Part shown: positions 1-5,897 of the stretch, in pieces
How the letters are laid out: the number at the start of each line of letters is the position of its first letter
Numbering within the stretch: the first letter of the stretch is position 1
Assembly (NCBI GenBank): GCA_013287405.1
Contig: JABDDW010000077.1
Coordinates: 1 to 6,534 of the forward strand
DNA: 6,534 nucleotides
DNA from: Deltaproteobacteria bacterium
GTDB taxonomy: Bacteria; Bdellovibrionota; Bdellovibrionia; JABDDW01
Reading direction: 5' to 3'
Program-made: the position numbers and the translations under genes
The notes under the pieces: model-generated
Databases searched by the model: none
The model's input: the letters and a program-made list of their open reading frames with translations, nothing else
What the model was told of the DNA's origin: nothing

Positions 1-1
1 A

Positions 2-1780
2 GAATATTTAGCCCAAGTTAAGCCGGACCATTGGCTTAAATCCATTTTGACAAGGGGAGAATCCATGGCCGCTCTCCCTGGATCAGCAGATGATTTTATT
101 GACTTTACATTAAATGCTATAGACCTCACACCCACCCGGCAAAAAAAAGTTGAACTTCTTGAACAAGCCTTAAGCGTAGCAGAAATGACTAAATCCCCCC
201 GACACAATGAACTCCAAAAAATAATGTACAAGGTCGCCCCAAGGTTTAATCCTCTTCCTGAAGACTGGTGTTCCGTCGGAATGGATGCTTTTTCCAATCA
301 CGACTACCCCTTATCAATCAGGGCTTTTGAAAAAGCTTTAAAGGTTCAAAAAATTCCCCTCAACCTAAAGCGCCAAATTTATGAGAACCTAAAGATCTCC
401 TACAAAGCCGTCGAAAAACGCCACGAAGCATTAAATATGGCAAAACAGCTCTGGCTTCTCGATGCCTCTCAAATTAAAAACCGAGGATTTAAAAATGCTT
501 TATCAAGTGGGCTCAGTTATGGGCGGTTTGTCTGGACTGACCATAAAGACAAGGAAGCCCTTAAAACCCTTTCGAAGCTAGAGAAATTGGTCCAAGGAAG
601 AATCAATTTAGCCGAGCTCTATCTTCTTAGGGGACGAATTTTTGAGGAACAGGGTAAAATTAAATCCGCTCTAAATTGGTTTTACAAAGCGTCCGAGGTG
701 ACATCGGATACCACGTTAAAAAATTCATACTCCTGGAATTACGCTTGGTTGAATTATAAGATTAAGAATTATCCTGAGGCGGCGAAAGTTTTTAAAGACA
801 TGTTAGCCATAGAACTTGACCCGGGTAAAAGATCCCAAGAAACTTTTTGGCTGGCTAAATCTTTAAAAGAAATAAAAAACCTAGACGAATCTCGGCAATT
901 TTTTGAGAAGAATATTATAGATGATCCGATAAGTTATTATGCCCTTCTTTCTTACAGAGAACTGAAGCTTCCTCTGCCACCGCCCTCTAAACTCATCCAG
1001 CAGGGTTTTTTTGGCAAAATTCCAAAGCGCCTTCCTTCAAGTCTAAAAATCGACTGGAATCAGTTCGATTGGCTTATTTCTGTCGGCGAGTTGTCTTGGT
1101 CCAGAGATTTTTTGGATGAGGAAGCTCCGTTACCGGAAGGTGTACCTGATCAATTTGAGGACATCTTTAATCGCTACGCTGAAGCTTCCTACTACTCTCC
1201 TATTTTTATCCGAATTCCCAAACTCTCTCCTGATGAAAAAAATCGGCTTTTTGCTCTTCACGGCGATCTCATTTTTCCTCACAAATGGGCCGATTTTGTC
1301 GAGCAAGGGAGTCATAAATCAGGGCTTTGGCCTGAATACATTTTCTCGATTATCAGGCAAGAATCGGGCTTTGACCCCTTGGCTATAAGTGGGGCAAACG
1401 CCTATGGCCTCATGCAGATACTTCCAGGCGTCGCCACGAGTTTTCTAAAAAAAAACACCCCAGCGGATTTGCTTGACCCTCAAAGTAACGTCTTATTGGG
1501 GTCTCAACACTTGCGAAGATATTGGGATGAATTCGGGGGACAATTTGTTCTCACTACAGCCGCCTATAATGCCAGTGTAGAAAAGGTGAAATCTTGGGTT
1601 AAAAATCGTTACCAAGGTGATCCCCTGGCATTTATCGAAGACATTCCTTACGAAGAGACGCGAATCTACGTCAAACTCGTTCTCAGGAATTTTATAAGCT
1701 ATCAGCGAATGGCTGCCGGCAACCAAAGTATCCCATTTCCCGAGTGGTGCCTTGAGGGCATCCAAGTGTCTAAAAATTAG
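2..1780 (+). CDS. slt: Soluble lytic murein transglycosylase (Slt70-like, TPR-like helical domain plus SLT domain), 5' partial
   Basis: Periplasmic enzyme that cleaves the MurNAc-GlcNAc bond of peptidoglycan, leaving 1,6-anhydro-MurNAc ends. The first part (to about base 1000) is a helical, TPR-like superhelix with pairs such as YPLSIRAFEKAL and YPEAAKVFKDML. The C-terminal SLT domain spans about 1310-1730: RQESGFDP, with the catalytic Glu codon at 1361-1363; the GLMQILP motif; AYNAS where the family usually has AYNAG; and the closing IPYEETRIYVKLVLRN block. The frame is open from base 2, and the upstream residues (EYLAQVKPDHWLKSIL) read like protein, so the gene probably begins outside the window. 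An internal ATG at 65 has a good Shine-Dalgarno (AAGGGGAGA, 52-60) and would give 571 aa, but that product has no signal peptide, which is odd for this family. The domain call is very safe; the 5' end is not. Confidence 0.93.
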   Translation, partial: EYLAQVKPDHWLKSILTRGESMAALPGSADDFIDFTLNAIDLTPTRQKKVELLEQALSVAEMTKSPRHNELQKIMYKVAPRFNPLPEDWCSVGMDAFSNHDYPLSIRAFEKALKVQKIPLNLKRQIYENLKISYKAVEKRHEALNMAKQLWLLDASQIKNRGFKNALSSGLSYGRFVWTDHKDKEALKTLSKLEKLVQGRINLAELYLLRGRIFEEQGKIKSALNWFYKASEVTSDTTLKNSYSWNYAWLNYKIKNYPEAAKVFKDMLAIELDPGKRSQETFWLAKSLKEIKNLDESRQFFEKNIIDDPISYYALLSYRELKLPLPPPSKLIQQGFFGKIPKRLPSSLKIDWNQFDWLISVGELSWSRDFLDEEAPLPEGVPDQFEDIFNRYAEASYYSPIFIRIPKLSPDEKNRLFALHGDLIFPHKWADFVEQGSHKSGLWPEYIFSIIRQESGFDPLAISGANAYGLMQILPGVATSFLKKNTPADLLDPQSNVLLGSQHLRRYWDEFGGQFVLTTAAYNASVEKVKSWVKNRYQGDPLAFIEDIPYEETRIYVKLVLRNFISYQRMAAGNQSIPFPEWCLEGIQVSKN

Positions 1781-1803
1781 TCACTCCACCCCCCACACTC
1801 CTT

Positions 1804-1833
1804 AGTTAATTCAGATATTTAACTTCTTTTTTT
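1804..1833 (+). terminator. Weak terminator-like hairpin after slt
   Basis: AGTTAA (1804-1809) can pair with TTAACT (1819-1824) across a 9-base loop. A T-rich run follows, ending in seven T at 1827-1833. The stem is only 6 bp with a single G-C pair, so it is weak for a Rho-independent terminator. Its place just after the slt stop and before the protease gene fits the role. Confidence 0.3.
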
Positions 1834-1846
1834 ACGGCACTCCCCT

Positions 1847-1855
1847 TGCTCTAAA
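1847..1855 (+). promoter_or_regulatory. Possible extended -10 promoter for the S8 peptidase gene
   Basis: TGCTCTAAA reads as an extended -10 (TGn followed by TCTAAA, four of six matches to TATAAT). There is no good -35 hexamer at normal spacing, only a T-rich run. The start site would be near 1862, leaving a leader of about 30 bases that includes the ribosome-binding site GGGGGA (1882-1887). This is a weak match and is inferred from position as much as sequence. Confidence 0.25.
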
Positions 1856-1892
1856 TAGAAACCAAAGGAATCAATTTAAACGGGGGATAACA

Positions 1893-3326
1893 ATGAATCG
1901 AGACCTCAAAATCTTACTTCTCAGTTTTGGGCTCGGAGCCTTAGCCATGATCGCTTTCCACATTGGAAGTGATCTCCTCGCCGAGGACGGTTCTAATCGG
2001 CTTACCAGTGTCGGTACACCCCACGTGGTCGACCCCGATCCCAGTGAAGAAAAATCTGTAATCTTTAACGACGCGAGCATGCAAAAAAATTGGGGCCTTA
2101 TGGGGACCCACGGGACCAGCGATATTAGTGCTAACAAAGCTTGGCAGATTACCCAGGGCGATCGCCGTATTATTGTCGCTATTATTGATACGGGAGCCGA
2201 TGTTCATCACCCAGATTTGGAATCCAATATATGGAGAAACCCGGGAGAGACAGGCCTTGATGCCAACGGAAAAGATAAGTCCACCAACGGTAAAGACAAT
2301 GACGGAAATGGGTACATCAACGATGTCAACGGATGGAATTTTGTAGATAACAACAACCAAGTCGTCGACAACCATGGTCACGGAACCCATATATCCGGCA
2401 TCGTGGGCGCCGCTGGCGGAAAGGGCGGAAGCATCAGTGGAGTTTGTCCCAAAGTCAGCCTTATGATTTTAAAATATTTTGATCCAAAATCTAAAGGCAA
2501 TGACAATCTCCGAAATACCGTAAGAGCTATTCGTTATGCTGTAGATATGGGCGCAAATATTATCAATTATTCAGGTGGTGGCACAGACCCTAATGATGAT
2601 GAGTTTGAAGCCGTGAAATATGCCAAAGATCACGGAGTTCTTTTTGTCGCCGCTGCGGGTAACGAACATTCAAACTCAGATTTATCTCATTACTATCCTG
2701 CGGACTACAATCTTTCTAATATCATTTCTGTCACCGCCATTGATCCTGTGGCCAAGGTCTTAAAGAGCAGTAATTTTGGAAAGACTTCTGTGAACATAGC
2801 TGCACCGGGAGAAGGAATTTACTCCACACTTCCTGGTGGAAATTATGGATACATGACGGGCACTTCACAAGCTACGGCTTTCGTTTCTGGAGTGGCTGCT
2901 CTAATTTTATCTCACAATAAGGATTTCTCTGCGGACCAGGTCAAAAAACAAATTATCGCGACGGCCGACGAACTTCCCGGTTTGCGGGACAAGAGTTCCA
3001 GTGGTGGTAAGCTCAACAGCTATGCGGCTTTGGCTAAACAGCCCAATATTCCCGCAACAGGCATCGCCTCTTCTCGATCCACGGCTCAGGCTCGCGTTCA
3101 AGTAGGCGTGATCGGTCAGGCCGGTGTTATCGGCTCCCATAACAAGAGAACAGAAAACAGTATTTTATTTGGTACCGGAGGCGAACCTTCGATTGGTGAC
3201 CCCTCAAGCGACAATAACCATGTTTTATTAAGCAATTTGATAAAGGCCATCAACCGTCCCCTAGCCGGGGCACCGGGCTCCCCCGTTTTGCCGGAGAAAT
3301 CAGTAGATACAGCGAACCATTTGTAG
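1893..3326 (+). CDS. Subtilisin-like serine peptidase (S8 family), exported or membrane-anchored
   Basis: Endopeptidase of the subtilase fold, 477 aa, probably acting in or beyond the periplasm. Residues 5-24 form a hydrophobic segment after MNRD, either a signal peptide or an N-terminal anchor. The triad is complete: Asp99 in AIIDTGA, His163 in GHGTHISG and Ser325 in GTSQATA, with the oxyanion Asn257 in AAAGN. The Asp/Asn/Gly-rich insert at about 123-155, ending in GYINDVNGWNF, is the calcium-binding-like loop seen in many bacterial subtilases. The serine motif is GTSQATA rather than the usual GTSMATP. Only about 55 residues lie between the hydrophobic segment and the catalytic domain, too few for a typical I9 propeptide. 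After about residue 385 comes a Ser/Gly/Ala-rich tail of some 90 residues with GVIG twice and no domain I recognise. The ATG is supported by GGGGGA (1882-1887), 5 bases upstream. Family is certain; substrate is unknown. Confidence 0.95.
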   Translation: MNRDLKILLLSFGLGALAMIAFHIGSDLLAEDGSNRLTSVGTPHVVDPDPSEEKSVIFNDASMQKNWGLMGTHGTSDISANKAWQITQGDRRIIVAIIDTGADVHHPDLESNIWRNPGETGLDANGKDKSTNGKDNDGNGYINDVNGWNFVDNNNQVVDNHGHGTHISGIVGAAGGKGGSISGVCPKVSLMILKYFDPKSKGNDNLRNTVRAIRYAVDMGANIINYSGGGTDPNDDEFEAVKYAKDHGVLFVAAAGNEHSNSDLSHYYPADYNLSNIISVTAIDPVAKVLKSSNFGKTSVNIAAPGEGIYSTLPGGNYGYMTGTSQATAFVSGVAALILSHNKDFSADQVKKQIIATADELPGLRDKSSSGGKLNSYAALAKQPNIPATGIASSRSTAQARVQVGVIGQAGVIGSHNKRTENSILFGTGGEPSIGDPSSDNNHVLLSNLIKAINRPLAGAPGSPVLPEKSVDTANHL

Positions 3327-3410
3327 ACCTTTGGACTTTTTGGAACTCTTTCTGGTTTCTTTTGAGTGCTTTTGCTTAAGTACTTTGGGGAATTCTTTGC
3401 ATTCCTATGA

Positions 3411-3557
3411 ATTTCTATCTGTTCACAGGTTTTTAAGGTTTCAGGTAGACTGGAAACAGGTCGGACGCCCCTAGTTCCAGAGGGAACCTACGCAATCTAT
3501 AAAGCGAGGCCCCAAGTTTATCGTCTCAAGCTAGTAAGTCCTTTTTCGCTAAAATAA
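3411..3557 (+). pseudogene. Possible remnant of an L,D-transpeptidase (YkuD-like) domain
   Basis: This frame lies between a TGA (3408-3410) and a TAA (3555-3557) and reads about 48 residues, including VFKVSGRLETGRTPLVPEG followed by TYAIYKARP. The pattern V-S-x-G then T-P, P-x-G-T-Y resembles the early part of the YkuD fold (VSTG...TPTGTF). There is no usable start codon, and the catalytic HG...SHGCVR part is absent. Just past the stop, across an A-rich run (3551-3560), another frame stays open for 43 codons (3553-3681), which could reflect a frameshift, but it also lacks the catalytic motif. A chance open frame is a real alternative, and the family match is by eye only. Confidence 0.22.
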
Positions 3558-3867
3558 AAAGCGTACTTTCACCCTCACTGAGTTCCCAAATCTGATAGCC
3601 GTTGCCCGAAGCCTTTTCCTAATGTTCAATTATATCGAAGCTCCCTCGGAGACGGCTCCATATATTATTGAAATCCGCAGATAAAACTAATTTGCAAAAC
3701 TTCCTTCGAACCTTTGCAGGAATAATCCCGCGAGTCGTTACTGGAGCAAGGAAGGGCAACGCCTGTGGGAAGTTTTGGGACTCCTTGGCTTATTCCAAAC
3801 TCCTGACCTTCGGAAGGCAGTTTAAAAACACTTCAAATTACATCGCAAAAAATACTCTTGAGACTTT

Positions 3868-3876
3868 TGGTATAAT
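3868..3876 (+). promoter_or_regulatory. Extended -10 promoter (TGGTATAAT) upstream of the exported-protein gene
   Basis: TGGTATAAT is a perfect extended -10 element (TGn plus the consensus TATAAT). No good -35 hexamer sits 17 bases upstream, where the sequence is A-rich; extended -10 promoters often work without one. Transcription would start near 3883, giving an untranslated leader of about 78 bases before the ATG at 3961. The gene at 3961 therefore probably has its own transcription unit, separate from the peptidase gene. Confidence 0.55.
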
Positions 3877-3960
3877 ACCAAACTCTCCAGAGCTCGTCAT
3901 TTATGGCCTGGTTATTGCACACTTACCCCTTATGATTTTATCCATTCAGAGGTTTAATAA

Positions 3961-4668
3961 ATGAAGAACTTCATTGTAAACGGACTCATTTTCTTTTTGC
4001 TGTTCTCTGGATCGGCCACAAAAGCCATTGCGGGTGGCACAATCCAAAGTGTGGGAAACGTGACATTTGGCAAAGACGGGAAGGTGGTGCACATCCCAGA
4101 ACCTGGACTCATGTATGAATCTAACGACACCGTCCCTTTGGCTGTTGAAACTTTGTTTTATCAAGGACGGGTAGCATTTGTTCCTCTGTCATATAGCAAA
4201 TCGATTGGCTTATATGAAGGCATCGTTATTTGGAACAGACAATATTATAAACTAAGTCGAAATAATTTCAATGAGGCCTCAAAATGGGAATTGGTCCAAA
4301 TGGATCGATACAATGTAAGTCCCAAGGAGAATCTGATGGCTGTTATTCACCTAAGAGGATCTAAGTATATTAGCCAAGCTTCTTATAAGTATCAATTTTT
4401 GTCAGGAATTCATGCCAAACCTAACGAGGCGATGCGTTTAGATTTAAATTCTATTTTGACTCAGGCTGATGGGAGAAAAAGCCTTGAACTTTCAGATACA
4501 AAACTTCCCTCTCTTATGGCCTCTTTAGCTAACAAACAAATTGAAGGTTCTCATTATTTATTGATTGATTCGTGGGCAAGGCCACTTTTCACGGCCGGAA
4601 TTTTAGTGGCAGGTAGCAGTGTGGCGGGATGCGCGCTCGAAATGGCTGCAATTGCATTGAGCCACTAA
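3961..4668 (+). CDS. Exported protein of unknown function with hydrophobic C-terminal tail
   Basis: The product is 235 aa. Residues 1-24 form a classical Sec signal peptide: MKN, a hydrophobic core (IFFLLFSGSA) and AIA before Gly25 as the likely signal peptidase I site. There is no lipobox. The mature part is a mixed, probably beta-rich globular domain with many Tyr residues (LFYQGRVAFVPLSY, WNRQYYKLSR). Residues 209-233 form a weakly hydrophobic Ala/Gly-rich tail containing the only cysteine (Cys224), which might be a membrane anchor or a buried helix. No family is recognised. The ATG is supported by AGAGG (3948-3952), 8 bases upstream, and by the extended -10 promoter at 3868. The frame stays open after the TAA until a TAG at 4888-4890. 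Signal peptide, ribosome-binding site and promoter together make the gene real with good confidence. Confidence 0.8.
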   Translation: MKNFIVNGLIFFLLFSGSATKAIAGGTIQSVGNVTFGKDGKVVHIPEPGLMYESNDTVPLAVETLFYQGRVAFVPLSYSKSIGLYEGIVIWNRQYYKLSRNNFNEASKWELVQMDRYNVSPKENLMAVIHLRGSKYISQASYKYQFLSGIHAKPNEAMRLDLNSILTQADGRKSLELSDTKLPSLMASLANKQIEGSHYLLIDSWARPLFTAGILVAGSSVAGCALEMAAIALSH

Positions 4669-4826
4669 CCACTTGTGATTATTACAAAGTATGTCTCGGA
4701 AAAGATATATCCGCCGACCGACGAAGGTCATACTTTCGACAAGAATCCCATAGGGCACGTGATCATGCGTTCCAAAACTTACTTCTTAAAAGGATTTTCC
4801 TCAACCTTAGGTTCTTCGTCAGGTGG

Positions 4827-4859
4827 CCAGAAAAGGGCGCGAAGCCGACCCTTTGCTGG
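4827..4859. repeat. Imperfect inverted repeat (hairpin) between converging genes
   Basis: CCAGAAAAGGG (4827-4837) and CCCTTTGCTGG (4849-4859) pair over 11 positions with one mismatch, around the 11-base loop CGCGAAGCCGA. No T-run follows on either strand. Its place between two converging genes suggests a transcript end or mRNA-stability structure, but that is inference. Confidence 0.5.
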
Positions 4860-4989
4860 GATGTACTCGCTAGCTCCTAACAGAAGTTAGTCCCTAATCG
4901 CACGGTCAGTCCCACCGTAAATTGCTGGAGATGCCGTCCCCGTTTTTCGCGTCTAGCATTTGGTTTTGGGCTCATTTCAGGACTTGAAA

Positions 4990-5040
4990 ATTGTTCTCGC
5001 TTTCACAGAATCTATTTGAAATTTAAGGATGGAGAACAAT
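4990..5040. repeat. Perfect 9-bp inverted repeat overlapping a ribosome-binding site
   Basis: ATTGTTCTC (4990-4998) is the exact reverse complement of GAGAACAAT (5032-5040), with 33 bases between. The right arm overlaps the GGAG (5031-5034) that precedes the ATG at 5041, so pairing would hide that site. It could also be a split operator. Confidence 0.4.
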
Positions 5041-5100
5041 ATGGAAAACCACTTTCGGGTAATTCGCCGCGTAGTCCTAACTCCTGCCAAAATATTTTGA
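5041..5100 (+). CDS. Possible 19-codon mini-ORF (leader peptide or truncated gene start)
   Basis: ATG at 5041 follows AAGGATGGAG (5025-5034) at 6-base spacing, a better translation start than several real genes here have. It encodes MENHFRVIRRVVLTPAKIF, then TGA. Upstream, TTGAAA (4984-4989) and CAGAAT (5006-5011) at 16-base spacing could be a promoter. The last 24 bases overlap the 3' end of the zinc-ribbon gene on the opposite strand. It may be the surviving start of a gene cut by a deletion, a small peptide, or chance. Confidence 0.22.
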   Translation: MENHFRVIRRVVLTPAKIF

Positions 5101-5802
5101 CGTGTAAATGAAAACAAGGATGCTCCCGCCAACAGCGATCATGGGGCGCGCTTGCGGGATGAGAATGCCCGAAACAATAATTAAACCCGAAATGAGAATC
5201 ATAAACTTGGCGATTCCTGCCCAGCGGCTCACTTTTTTTTCTTTGGTTTGGGCGGTAATATAAGAAAAGGTGGCCAATTCAATAATTTTGTTTTGCATCC
5301 GATTTGCAATGTCTTCTGAAGGATTTCCGTCTAAGATATGTCGATACTGGGCGCTGGCGAAAGCCAAGTTTTCACGGGCTAAGCAGGTCTGAATAAAACT
5401 CTCGTGACGGGACTCGTCTGTGTAATTCGCCATCAAAACATCCCAGGACGCAGAAAGCTCCGGTGTCGCCCCCTTGGCAACGGGGTCAATTCGTTTTTCC
5501 TTCTTAGCCCGATCAAAAATAATTCCGCATTTTGGGCACTCAGAGTATTTTGCATCAACCTTACTCCCGCACCGAACGCAAACTCTCTTGGACGGCGCAG
5601 AAAGCCCAGAGCTGGTCTGCTTCTCGTTCTTTTCGATAAGTCTTGCAGTAATAATATTAACGCCGGGGGGCTGGGGCCAAGTAAAGGCAAACATTTTTGG
5701 ACAAGCCGTGCATTGAAAGTGGGATTCGCCCGGAGTGAGATCCTCCGGACGTACAAAGTACACTTTTTGACACCCCGGGCAACTTACCTGAATTGGATTC
5801 AA
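5077..5802 (-). CDS. MJ0042-type zinc-ribbon membrane protein of unknown function
   Basis: The product is 241 aa from the chosen start. It opens with an MJ0042-type zinc ribbon (VSCPGC at 6-11, then CTAC at 31-34, giving Cys8, 11, 31 and 34). A second ribbon follows (VCVRCG, ECPKCG; Cys75, 78, 89 and 92). A charged linker and a helical stretch at about 110-190 come next, then two transmembrane helices (about 196-215 and 219-236) and a short FGRS end. Such proteins are common in delta-like Proteobacteria and usually uncharacterised; the ribbons probably face the cytoplasm. I chose the TTG at 5802 because GGGGAG (5815-5810) sits 7 bases upstream and the zinc ribbon then begins near the N-terminus, as is usual. 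A TTG at 5853 would add 17 residues but has no ribosome-binding site and falls in a possible -35 element. It is transcribed divergently from lnt. The exact role is unknown. Confidence 0.88.
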   Translation of the reverse strand: MNPIQVSCPGCQKVYFVRPEDLTPGESHFQCTACPKMFAFTWPQPPGVNIITARLIEKNEKQTSSGLSAPSKRVCVRCGSKVDAKYSECPKCGIIFDRAKKEKRIDPVAKGATPELSASWDVLMANYTDESRHESFIQTCLARENLAFASAQYRHILDGNPSEDIANRMQNKIIELATFSYITAQTKEKKVSRWAGIAKFMILISGLIIVSGILIPQARPMIAVGGSILVFIYTSKYFGRS

Positions 5803-5824
5803 TGTTGATCTCCCCGCTCTCGTG

Positions 5825-5853
5825 GTAATAACATACAACGTTTTCTCAAACAA
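5825..5853 (-). promoter_or_regulatory. Candidate promoter of the zinc-ribbon gene
   Basis: On the minus strand, TTGTTT (5853-5848) and TATTAC (5830-5825) lie 17 bases apart, and TGT just before the -10 gives an extended element. Transcription would begin near 5818, just ahead of the GGGGAG ribosome-binding site. The match to consensus is moderate (three of six and four of six), but spacing and placement are good. Confidence 0.35.
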
Positions 5854-5897
5854 AAAAAGAACAGGCTTTGAGTAGAAACAAAAAAAGGACCCTTAGA

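Larger units (their letters stand above)
3327..3960. other. Intergenic region of about 630 bases without a confident gene
   Basis: No frame on either strand combines a credible start, ribosome-binding site and recognisable domain. The region holds a short stretch resembling an L,D-transpeptidase domain (3411-3557), a small hairpin GTTCC-AGAG-GGAAC (3474-3487), and an extended -10 promoter (3868-3876) for the gene at 3961. A 98-codon frame at 3668-3964 starts at TTG without a ribosome-binding site, contains the promoter and overlaps the next gene by 4 bases (ATGA). It ends in a hydrophobic stretch but resembles nothing I know. No clear Rho-independent terminator follows the peptidase gene. Confidence 0.5.
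4669..5076. other. Intergenic region between converging genes, with hairpins and a mini-ORF
   Basis: No confident gene is seen. The frame of the exported protein continues without a stop from 4669 to 4890, and a second frame is also open over most of this stretch, so openness alone is poor evidence of coding. Structures present are an imperfect 11-bp hairpin (4827-4859), a small ACGGT/ACCGT inverted repeat (4902-4918), a 9-bp inverted repeat (4990-5040), and a ribosome-binding site leading to a 19-codon ORF at 5041. No hairpin has the T-tract of an intrinsic terminator on either strand. Confidence 0.5.

Noticed and set aside
47..52. TTGACA at the left end as a -35 promoter element
   Set aside because: It is a perfect hexamer but lies inside an open coding frame, no -10 follows at 16-18 bases, and transcription would begin inside the gene.
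1130..2390. Several minus-strand frames of 60-150 codons across slt and the peptidase gene
   Set aside because: They lie opposite two strongly supported genes, have no recognisable domains and are expected shadows of coding sequence.
3858..3876. TTGAGA (3858-3863) as the -35 for the TATAAT at 3871
   Set aside because: The gap is only 7 bases, far too short for a sigma-70-type promoter; the extended -10 reading explains the site better.
3668..3964. 98-codon frame on the plus strand, overlapping the next gene by ATGA
   Set aside because: It has a TTG start without a ribosome-binding site, contains the perfect extended -10 promoter of the next gene, and resembles no family. The opposite strand also has a long open frame here, so openness is weak evidence. 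It remains a faint possibility because its end is hydrophobic and its codons are not absurd.
4675..4890. 71-codon frame starting at GTG just after the exported-protein gene
   Set aside because: No ribosome-binding site, no recognisable domain, an inverted repeat inside it and a second open frame over the same bases. It is treated as a possible extension of the upstream frame rather than a gene.
5803..5853. Longer N-terminus for the zinc-ribbon protein from a TTG at 5853
   Set aside because: No ribosome-binding site precedes it, it coincides with a possible -35 box, and the start at 5802 has GGGGAG at 7-base spacing with the zinc ribbon near the N-terminus.
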